This document shows, piece by piece, positions 1-6,473 of a stretch of 10,506 bases of DNA; position 1 is the stretch's first letter; the number at the start of each line of letters is the position of its first letter. Under the pieces are notes generated by a model. The model was not told where the DNA came from, did not search any database, and worked only from the letters and a program-made list of their open reading frames with translations. The DNA is from Gemmataceae bacterium (GTDB lineage: Bacteria; Planctomycetota; Planctomycetia; Gemmatales; Gemmataceae), in contig JAFMJU010000094.1 of assembly GCA_017853285.1 (NCBI GenBank), positions 1-10,506 of the forward strand, given 5' to 3'. Position numbers and translations under genes: made by a program.

Positions 1-2066
1 GGTGTGACCACCTCGCCCGATTCATCCATCCAGTTGCCCCGGCGCAGTACCCGCACCATCCGCGGGGGAACGGTTTCCGTCACCAGCGTGGTGGGTAGGG
101 AGGCCTTCAGCTTGTCGCGCGCGGCACGCGCTTCTAACAGTTCCTTGAATGCCGGGTGGTCGCCCTGTGCGTTCTGCAGCAGGTATTGTTCCACCTTCTC
201 ATTCTCGGCCGCGTCACGCTTTTCCTTGCGCAGCAGGGCATCCAACTCAACCGGCAAAGGCTTGGCGACTTTGGCGGTCTGTTCCTCTTCTTCTCCACCT
301 GCCAAAAGCCGGTAGGAACCCAGCGTGTGACCGGGATTGGGGTGATCCTGCCGCAGGGTGATTTCCAACACAGCGCCGCGGGGCAGGGTCTCCGCCAGCG
401 TGAATTCGGCGGCGTTGGCCTTTCCGGCCTCGGGCAAAATGGCCCAGCCCCAATCCTTGCCTTTGGCATCCCCGTCGATGGCGCTGGCGATCGTCCATTT
501 CCCGTAGGGATTTTTCTCGCCATGCGAGGCTTGCTCATGGGTGGCCCTGGCCAAAACCAGTTTCACCGGCCGCTTGTCCCCCTTGGTGTCCACCACCCGC
601 GTTTCCAACTCGGTCAGCACAAAATTGCCGTTGCCGGCCCTTCCCGGACCTTTTTGCGGAAGCCCGTTCGCTGGCAGCACCTCCAGGCGCAAAGTTCGCA
701 TGGGCGCATCCAGGGCTTTGATCAGCACCACATGGGTGTCGGTCGGCGGACTTTTACCCGAAGCCAGCACAATCCCCGGCCCCTTCAACTCTAGCTTGGC
801 CCCGCCGGTGGAGGTGGCCCTTTGAATGGTTAGGGGTTTCACCTTCCCGACAAAGCGCTCCAGTACCTCGCGCAATACGGGCAATTTTGCCCTGGCTCCG
901 CTCTCCAAGGTCCGGATCTTTTCCTCCAGCCGGGCGAGTTCGACACGCTGGCTTTCATCGGGCACCGCCATTTTCGGGCCCCAGTTATCGCCGGAATACA
1001 GCCCCACCTCGCGGATGTCAGCAAAAAACGCCTCCATCCGGTAGAAATCTCGCGTGGTGAACGGGTCGTACTTGTGGTCGTGGCATTCGGCACAACCCAG
1101 CGTCACCCCCAGCCACACGCCACTCACATTGCGAACCCGTTCCGCGATGTACTTGGCCAGGTATTCCTTGGGCTGTACGCCGCCCTCGGCGCTCATCATG
1201 CCCAGACGGTTGTAGCCCGAGGCAACCTTTTGCCGCTCGGTGGGGTTGGGAAGCAAATCCCCGGCCATCTGCTCCACCGTGAATTGGTCGAAGGGCATGT
1301 TGGCGGCGAACGCCTCGATCACCCATTGCCGGAAGGGATGCACGCTGACCGGTTGGTCGCCGTGGTAGCCCACGCTGTCCGCGTAGCGCACCAGGTCCAA
1401 CCACCACATGGCCATCCGCTCGGCATGCCGTGGTGATGCCAAAAGCCGGTCCACCTGCCGCTCGTAGGCACCGGGGTTATTGTCCGCCAGAAACGCGTCC
1501 ATTTCTGCCGGTGTGGGTGGCAAACCGGTCAGATCGAAACTCAGTCTGCGGAGCAGCACCCGCTTGTCGGCGATCGGCGCGGGTGCCATCCCCGCCGCCA
1601 GCAGCTTCTGGCTGATCAGCCAATCGATGTCATTGCCCGTGGCGCGCTCCGGCTTGCCCTCGGGAGGCCGGACAGGCTCGAACGACCAATGCCCCTCGAA
1701 CTTCGCCCCCTGGGATATCCACTTCTCTATCAGCCGGATATCTCTTTCTGAAAGCGTCTTGCCGCTCTTGGGCGGCGGCATCTTGCGTGACGCGTCCGAC
1801 TCCCGCAGGCGCATCGCCAGCTCGCTCATTTCCGCCTTGCCGGGAACCACCGTGCCCGCCTCTCCCGGCTTGCCCAGTAACCCTTCCCGGGTGTCCAGCC
1901 GCAGGTCGGCTTTGCGCTGTGCGGAATCCGGCCCGTGGCAAAAAAAGCAATTGTCCGACAGCAGCGGACGGATGTCCCGGTTGAAGCGCACGGTCGCCGG
2001 CAGGTCGTCCGCAGGGGGCAGGGCGCACACTCCCAGTGTCATCGCCAAGGTCAGAAGCGTAATCAT
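1..2066 (-). CDS. Secreted PSCyt1/DUF1549 (DUF1553) cytochrome-type protein, 3' end cut by window
   Basis: The first 688 residues are visible; the C-terminus lies beyond the window. A short hydrophobic N-terminus (residues 1-16) suggests export, although it lacks a clear basic n-region. Residues about 25-120 match planctomycete cytochrome C domain PSCyt1, with haem motif CFFCH at 40-44 and the MPPP element near 96. Residues about 140-350 match DUF1549 (LSFDLTGLPPTP near 175), with a second motif CAECH at 325-329 followed by DHKYDP. A charged, possibly coiled segment follows near 368-390. The RGNW element near the visible end normally precedes DUF1553, so that domain is probably just outside. 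The start is fixed by an in-frame TGA two codons upstream and by an excellent Shine-Dalgarno. Family members are large extracytoplasmic proteins of unproven function, thought to act in redox or polysaccharide-related processes. It is the last visible gene of the terpene cyclase run. Confidence 0.9.
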   Translation of the reverse strand, partial: MITLLTLAMTLGVCALPPADDLPATVRFNRDIRPLLSDNCFFCHGPDSAQRKADLRLDTREGLLGKPGEAGTVVPGKAEMSELAMRLRESDASRKMPPPKSGKTLSERDIRLIEKWISQGAKFEGHWSFEPVRPPEGKPERATGNDIDWLISQKLLAAGMAPAPIADKRVLLRRLSFDLTGLPPTPAEMDAFLADNNPGAYERQVDRLLASPRHAERMAMWWLDLVRYADSVGYHGDQPVSVHPFRQWVIEAFAANMPFDQFTVEQMAGDLLPNPTERQKVASGYNRLGMMSAEGGVQPKEYLAKYIAERVRNVSGVWLGVTLGCAECHDHKYDPFTTRDFYRMEAFFADIREVGLYSGDNWGPKMAVPDESQRVELARLEEKIRTLESGARAKLPVLREVLERFVGKVKPLTIQRATSTGGAKLELKGPGIVLASGKSPPTDTHVVLIKALDAPMRTLRLEVLPANGLPQKGPGRAGNGNFVLTELETRVVDTKGDKRPVKLVLARATHEQASHGEKNPYGKWTIASAIDGDAKGKDWGWAILPEAGKANAAEFTLAETLPRGAVLEITLRQDHPNPGHTLGSYRLLAGGEEEEQTAKVAKPLPVELDALLRKEKRDAAENEKVEQYLLQNAQGDHPAFKELLEARAARDKLKASLPTTLVTETVPPRMVRVLRRGNWMDESGEVVT

Positions 2067-2635
2067 TCGTCACCTCCGCCGGGCGGCGCGGGTCGCACCA
2101 CCTCCAGCAATTCAATCGCCGGCATCCCGTCGCAGTGCAACAGGGCCAGCCTGCCGTACATTCTTGTTCCATCGGGGTATTCAGGGCCAAGGCCGAATCG
2201 TTCCCGATCCACCGGCCTGATAGGGTGGCTCAAAAGCGCCGTCCGTTCCACCCGCCGCATCACACCCTGCTCTATCAGCAATCGCCCCAGCGGGGTTTTC
2301 TCCTCCAGGATCAACTCCCGCACCCGGGGCGTCAAAAGATCCAGATGGATGCGGACGATCCCGAAAAGCACGGTCTTGCCGCTCCGTTCCCCCTTGAGCA
2401 GCAGCTTTCGGCAATACAGTTCGCCCTCGCGTTTGCTGGCAAGGGCCACCAAGGCCACCCGCTCCCGGTGGTGGGCCTCCAGTGTCACCGTCATGTGGTG
2501 GTGGTGGGCAAGCAGCGTGAGCGCCGGCTCGGGCAATGCCTCTGGGCCAAGCCAGGTTTCCCCCAGCGGTGGTTCACCGGGGAATTGTGCCAGCAGGCTG
2601 GCAAGTTCCACACGGTCGCTTTTTTCCGGGCCCAT
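2063..2635 (-). CDS. Chorismate lyase-like protein (UbiC/DUF98 fold)
   Basis: 190 residues, close to the usual length of the chorismate lyase family (about 165-200). By eye it aligns with E. coli UbiC along its length: MTVTLE at 48-53 with UbiC MTKRFE; the YCRK segment, whose Arg76 matches UbiC substrate-binding Arg76; KTPLGR at 113-118, identical to UbiC KTPLGR; and ELLEVVRP near the C-terminus, where Glu178 matches catalytic Glu155. UbiC converts chorismate to 4-hydroxybenzoate and pyruvate in the cytosol, and DUF98 relatives such as mycobacterial Rv2949c do the same. The catalytic residues appear kept, so lyase activity is plausible, but the exact substrate is inference. A run of four His (44-47) is unusual. 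Start ATG at 2635 has only a weak GAGG upstream. The gene lies 58 bp after the DUF116-prenyl synthase gene and overlaps the next gene by 4 bp. Confidence 0.75.
   Translation of the reverse strand: MGPEKSDRVELASLLAQFPGEPPLGETWLGPEALPEPALTLLAHHHHMTVTLEAHHRERVALVALASKREGELYCRKLLLKGERSGKTVLFGIVRIHLDLLTPRVRELILEEKTPLGRLLIEQGVMRRVERTALLSHPIRPVDRERFGLGPEYPDGTRMYGRLALLHCDGMPAIELLEVVRPAPPGGGDE
2070..2077 (-). promoter_or_regulatory. Strong ribosome binding site of the PSCyt1 gene
   Basis: GGAGGTGA on the minus strand lies three bases before the ATG at 2066. It sits inside the last codons of the chorismate lyase-like gene, whose stop overlaps the ATG (ATGA). This decides the start of the cytochrome-type gene and suggests coupled translation. 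Confidence 0.75.
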
Positions 2636-2655
2636 CGGCGGCCTCAGGTCTGGAA

Positions 2656-2674
2656 GGCAACTGAAAAAGTTGCC
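2656..2674 (-). other. Intercistronic hairpin
   Basis: A perfect 7-bp stem (GGCAACT / AGTTGCC) with a 5-base loop lies between the prenyl synthase stop and the chorismate lyase-like start. On the minus strand TTCC follows, not a T tract, so it is a poor intrinsic terminator. It could be an mRNA processing or stability element within the operon. Confidence 0.45.
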
Positions 2675-2693
2675 TGTGGGAGGGTATCAGTGG

Positions 2694-4517
2694 TCAGCCA
2701 ACCGGTTGTGGCATGGCCAAAACGGGCAGGGTGATCAGGGAACTTTCCGGGGCGGGCTCGTCCGGGGCGGCCGCCGGTTGCAACACCGAATCGACCAGAT
2801 AGTACATCAGTTCACGCAGGGGCTGCGGATCGGCCTCGTCGGCGATGGCTTCGGCTTTGGCGCGGAACTTTTCCAGAAGCTTTTCCGCCCGCTCGAAGAC
2901 CCGTGCCTGCGTGTACAGGGTTCGCACACGCTCCACCACCGAACCCGAGGCGTTACCCCTGCGGATCAGCTTCAGCAACTCCCGGCCCTTCTCGGCAGGC
3001 AGGCTTTCCAGGGCCAACGCCAGCAGCACCGTGGGACGGGCCGCCAGCACATCCTGCCCTGCCACCAACTTGTTGTCCTCGTCCGGAGTGAAGTCATTCA
3101 GGTCGTTGATGATCTGGAACGCGATGCCCAGGTTCTTGCTGAACTCCGCGATCGACTTGTCCAGCTTCGCCGCCTGTTCGGGATCGCCCCCCAGGCGCAC
3201 CCCGGCGTACAGCGCCGCCTCGAAGGCGGGTGATGTTTTCAGCGCGTAGATGCGCAGGGCGTCCAGCGCGGAAAGCGACTGGTCCTCCGCCTGGCGCCAC
3301 AGCAGCTCGGCGCCCTGCCCCTCGGCCAGCTTCACATGGGCATCCGAAAAACGGGCCAGCAGGTCGGCTGCGGCTTCCGGGCCGTGCGAGGCGGCGTCCC
3401 GGGCCAGCAACCGGTAGCCCCAGCCCACCAGGTAGTCACCGATGTTGATGGCCGGCCCGGTGCCAATCCGCTTGTGCAGGGTTTCCTGCCCGTATCGGTA
3501 GGCGTCATCGTCCTCGATGTCATCGTGGATCAACGACGCCTTGTGGAAGGCCTCGATGGCCAGCGCCGCCCGCTTCACCGGGTCGGGGAAAACAGGGGCT
3601 TCCGAGGCCCGGGTGGCCTCGCCACCCCGCATGGCGTCATAGGCGGCCAGCGTGATGAAGGGCCGCGACCGCTTGCCGCCCCGCTCCATCCATTCGTAGG
3701 CCAAATCCTCGTTGCGGCCCAGAGTCCCTGCGCCCTTGCGGGTGCGCCCGGCCAGGCGGGTCAATTCCGGTTCCTCGCACAGGGCGTGGGCCGACCGCAA
3801 CAGGTGCACATAGGTTCTTGGCTTCACCGCGGGGGCGGGCGTTTGGAGCTGGATCATCTCCATCACCCAATCGTCATCCACCGAGGTGCTCTTGCAATTG
3901 CTCGACAACAGCGGCGTGGCGATGCACGGTATGCCGGCCAGCAGGATCTTGTCGATGGCCCGTTCCAGCACGTTCAGGCAGGCCACACCCACAATGGCGT
4001 CCACATGCCCCGAAACGATGATTTTCAGAACGATGGGCGTGCCTTCACTCACCAGAACCTTGTAGCCCAGGTCCTCGGCCTTGCCCTTGAAATCAGCCAC
4101 CGAGCACGCGCCGCACTTGCGGCAATCCAGACCGAACTCGTCGTAATCGGCCGGACACCCCTCGGCATGTTTCAGGCAATGGGGCAACAGCAGCAACCGG
4201 CGGTTGAATGGTACCGCTTGCACTTGGTCCCGCCAGAACTCGTTGGCGATCATCACCGCCGTGAAACCGGTGTGCTCCAGCCCCAGGTCCAAGCGCTTGA
4301 GGATGGCCTCGGCCATCACCTTCAACTCGTCCTTGGTGAAGGTCTGGGATCGGTCGAGGGTGGCGACAAAGTCCTTGGCTACCTCGCGGATCCGCTCACG
4401 GTCCGCCCGGATTTGGGGCACCACCTTGATCTGGGCGGTTTTGGCTCGGGCGGATCCGGGGGATGCCGACGGGGCCAAACCGTTGGCGAGGTGCGGCTTG
4501 CTGGCAAAGCTGGACAC
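2694..4517 (-). CDS. DUF116 - polyprenyl diphosphate synthase fusion
   Basis: 607 residues, about twice a normal prenyl synthase. Residues about 40-225 are DUF116: LPHCLKH at 111-117, Cys at 114, 121, 132, 135 and 138 (CRKCGAC), GVAC at 177-180 and Cys198 and Cys208. This pattern suggests metal or Fe-S binding, but DUF116 function is unknown. Residues about 255-575 are a trans-type isoprenyl diphosphate synthase, which condenses isopentenyl diphosphate with an allylic diphosphate: GGKRSRP at 280-286, first Asp-rich motif DDIEDD at 332-337, KT at 427-428, FQIIND at 467-472. The second Asp-rich motif reads NDLND (471-475) instead of DDxxD. Chain length cannot be told by eye. The tail 580-607 is Ala/Pro-rich. 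The GTG start is supported by GAGGTGA five bases upstream; no ATG lies near. It follows the cyclase gene by 42 bp, which suggests it supplies that enzyme's substrate. Confidence 0.9.
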   Translation of the reverse strand: MSSFASKPHLANGLAPSASPGSARAKTAQIKVVPQIRADRERIREVAKDFVATLDRSQTFTKDELKVMAEAILKRLDLGLEHTGFTAVMIANEFWRDQVQAVPFNRRLLLLPHCLKHAEGCPADYDEFGLDCRKCGACSVADFKGKAEDLGYKVLVSEGTPIVLKIIVSGHVDAIVGVACLNVLERAIDKILLAGIPCIATPLLSSNCKSTSVDDDWVMEMIQLQTPAPAVKPRTYVHLLRSAHALCEEPELTRLAGRTRKGAGTLGRNEDLAYEWMERGGKRSRPFITLAAYDAMRGGEATRASEAPVFPDPVKRAALAIEAFHKASLIHDDIEDDDAYRYGQETLHKRIGTGPAINIGDYLVGWGYRLLARDAASHGPEAAADLLARFSDAHVKLAEGQGAELLWRQAEDQSLSALDALRIYALKTSPAFEAALYAGVRLGGDPEQAAKLDKSIAEFSKNLGIAFQIINDLNDFTPDEDNKLVAGQDVLAARPTVLLALALESLPAEKGRELLKLIRRGNASGSVVERVRTLYTQARVFERAEKLLEKFRAKAEAIADEADPQPLRELMYYLVDSVLQPAAAPDEPAPESSLITLPVLAMPQPVG

Positions 4518-4521
4518 TGGT

Positions 4522-4554
4522 TCACCTCGGGCGGGAGGGCTCGTAAAACTTCAT
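4522..4554 (-). CDS. Possible 10-codon leader ORF between cyclase and prenyl synthase
   Basis: ATG follows the cyclase stop by five bases and has GGAG eight bases upstream. It encodes MKFYEPSRPR. Its last codon and stop (AGG TGA) form the Shine-Dalgarno of the downstream fusion gene, so its translation could affect initiation there. It is not in frame with the downstream gene. Chance occurrence is quite possible in a gap this short. Confidence 0.25.
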   Translation of the reverse strand: MKFYEPSRPR

Positions 4555-4559
4555 GGTAA

Positions 4560-6392
4560 TCACTCCACCCAGGTCTGGTCACCCGGGGGATGATAAACCG
4601 GCGCGCGCAAAGCTCGCCCCAATGCGGAGATGCTGAAGATTATCGGGTAAAGCTTCTCGAAATACCAGAGCCTGGCGAAATAAAACCCGATAGGTGCTGC
4701 GTCCCGGTGCCGGCCTTCCCGAATTGCCCGGCAGAGCCAACCCAACCCCTCCCGGATCCGCTCCACCTCACCGGTCCGGTGCGGGGCCACCTGATCCATC
4801 AGGGCCGTCAAAGCGAGGGCGGTTTCCTCCACCTGGCCAGCCACCCCGCGGTCACCCCCCCAGCTGCCATCCGGATTCTGCGATTCCAACAGATATCGCA
4901 CCCCTTTGCGGGCCTCCTGCAGGTCGCTCAAGCCCAGGTCCCGGTAGGCCAAAAGAACCCGGGCTGTCCCGAAAACCGGGTTGGCGTCGCCAGGGGCGTC
5001 CTGGTGGCCAAACCACAAAGGCAGCCAGGATCCGTCCTCCCGTTGCTGGCGGGCCAGGTACTCCAGGCCACCCTCCACCAGCAAACGGATTTCCAGCCGC
5101 ACCATTGCCAATCCATGGGCCTCGGGATCGTTTCGGTAGGGTGCCACGGCGCGGATTGCATGGGCCGTCAAATCGGTCCCGCTGCGGTCAAAAGGCAATT
5201 TCCCCCAACCGCGACAAAAGGTGGGCACCCCGCCATCCCGGTTTTGCAGCCCACCCAGCCAGCCGATGCCCCGGGCCAGCCAATCCCACGCGCCCTTTTC
5301 CCGTGGTCGCGCGGCACCTAGCGCCCGAAGTGCGATCAGGGCACCGGGCGTGTCATCCGCGTCAGGCACACCACCCGGCAAGGGGCTCCAGGCCCAGCCA
5401 CCCGGCTCGGCACCCGTGAAGGGATGGCGCACCCGGTGCTGCTGGTTCAACAGGTAAGCCGCCACCTTCTCCCTGTTTGCAAGCAAATCCAGCCGGTCGG
5501 CATCTTCCAAGGCCTTCACGGCCAGGTTGGTCACCCAGGTGGCCAGGTGGGTGTCGATGGGCCAACTGCCATCCTCACGGGCGCTGGCCCGCAAAAACCC
5601 CAGTGCCTTGCCCACCACCGGGTGCGACCTTTCCCCGGCACCCGCCAGGCTGAGGGCCACAAAGGCGGTCAGCGGAGTCGCCTCCAGAAATCCGCCGTTT
5701 TCTGGCTGAAGCCTGCCCAGCACCCGCAAAGCGGGCCCCGCCGCCAGCGAGCGCACACCGGACCAGGGGTTGATCGATGGCCGGTTCCGGTGGATGCAAA
5801 TCCCCATGCTGATCAGGGCGGGCAACGCGTAGCTCACCACCGGCAAACTGGCAAAGCGGTACCACGATTGCGGTAGCACCGCCAGTTCGTGGGGCAGCCT
5901 GGGCACCTCGTCCCAACCCACCAGTCCCGCCAGCGCGCAGGTGGTCAGGATGGGCACCGAGAAGGTCCGGTCTGTGCCGTAAAAATCACGAACCGCCCCG
6001 GCCCATTTCGCGGCGGTGTCACCCGCCCGGCGATTCACCCACTCCTCGCATCGCCGGTAGGGGGCCTGGTATTTTTCCGCGGTGCGGGTCAAACGCCACG
6101 CGCACAGGCACAGGATGCTGGTGGACAGGTTGGATTTGCTACGGATTGTGTCGCCAAAACCGCCGTCTTCGTTCTGGTTGGCCGCAAGCCAATCCAGACC
6201 GGCCGCGACCAGGTTCCAGTCCGCTGTTCCGGATTCGCTCCCGGCCTGCCCGGCATGGGCCAGGGCGCTCACGGCCACCGCCGTCGAAAGCGCGCTGGAA
6301 CAAAGCTCCCCCTCCCAGTGGCCACGGGAATCCCGGGCGGCCATTAGGTCGGCCAGCACCTGCTCCAGCGCCTCGGTCAGTTGCCGTTCCAC
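4560..6392 (-). CDS. Class II terpene cyclase (squalene-hopene cyclase superfamily)
   Basis: 610 residues, slightly shorter than typical squalene-hopene cyclase (about 630-720). The catalytic acid motif DADD sits at 344-347 (PDADDT), as in the DxDD of class II cyclases, which protonate a double bond or epoxide to start cyclisation. QW-like repeats recur: EDGGFG near 75, ENGGF near 231, EDGSW at 273-277, RDGGV near 385, EDGSW at 452-456 and PDGSW at 507-511. The C-terminus (GFYFARLWYFEKLYPI near 569-584) resembles the squalene-hopene cyclase end. The N-terminal HWEGELCSSALSTA replaces the usual cyclase entry region. GTG start with GGGGTGA six bases before; in-frame ATG codon 17 is a weaker choice. 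The product could be a hopanoid-like triterpene, a cyclised polyprenyl diphosphate or another terpenoid. The adjoining prenyl synthase favours a polyprenyl-derived substrate, but this is inference. It is the first gene of the run. Confidence 0.88.
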   Translation of the reverse strand: MERQLTEALEQVLADLMAARDSRGHWEGELCSSALSTAVAVSALAHAGQAGSESGTADWNLVAAGLDWLAANQNEDGGFGDTIRSKSNLSTSILCLCAWRLTRTAEKYQAPYRRCEEWVNRRAGDTAAKWAGAVRDFYGTDRTFSVPILTTCALAGLVGWDEVPRLPHELAVLPQSWYRFASLPVVSYALPALISMGICIHRNRPSINPWSGVRSLAAGPALRVLGRLQPENGGFLEATPLTAFVALSLAGAGERSHPVVGKALGFLRASAREDGSWPIDTHLATWVTNLAVKALEDADRLDLLANREKVAAYLLNQQHRVRHPFTGAEPGGWAWSPLPGGVPDADDTPGALIALRALGAARPREKGAWDWLARGIGWLGGLQNRDGGVPTFCRGWGKLPFDRSGTDLTAHAIRAVAPYRNDPEAHGLAMVRLEIRLLVEGGLEYLARQQREDGSWLPLWFGHQDAPGDANPVFGTARVLLAYRDLGLSDLQEARKGVRYLLESQNPDGSWGGDRGVAGQVEETALALTALMDQVAPHRTGEVERIREGLGWLCRAIREGRHRDAAPIGFYFARLWYFEKLYPIIFSISALGRALRAPVYHPPGDQTWVE

Positions 6393-6409
6393 GCGTCACC
6401 CCGAACAAG

Positions 6410-6439
6410 AAAAAGCCCCGGAAGCGAAGCTCCCGGGGC
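6410..6439 (-). terminator. Rho-independent terminator after the exported-protein gene
   Basis: On the minus strand a 10-bp GC-rich stem (GCCCCGGGAG / CTTCCGGGGC, one G-T pair) with a 5-base CTTCG loop is followed by TTTTTC. It lies 31 bp after the stop of the exported-protein gene and only 18 bp before the cyclase start. It should separate the two transcription units, or act as a partial terminator in the cyclase leader. Confidence 0.8.
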
Positions 6440-6443
6440 CTTG

Positions 6444-6473
6444 ATTTTAGCGGTTTCCCGCCGGCTCGATCAG
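6444..6473 (-). promoter_or_regulatory. Candidate promoter of the terpene cyclase operon
   Basis: TAAAAT at 6449-6444 is a fair -10 box; CTGATC 18 bases upstream (6473-6468) is a weak -35 and overlaps the stop of the preceding gene. The same 9-mer CGCTAAAAT occurs before mnmA. A start near 6437 would place the terminator-like hairpin at the 5' end of the mRNA. Sigma-70 type boxes in Planctomycetes are poorly conserved, so this is tentative. Confidence 0.3.

Noticed and set aside
1935..3233. 432-aa plus-strand frame spanning three minus-strand genes
   Set aside because: It overlaps the cytochrome, chorismate lyase-like and prenyl synthase genes, all of which carry family motifs; Arg/Ser/Gln-rich translation without a domain.
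3336..4559. 407-aa plus-strand frame opposite the DUF116-prenyl synthase
   Set aside because: The minus strand shows clear DUF116 and prenyl synthase motifs; the plus frame has only low-complexity His/Gln/Gly-rich sequence.
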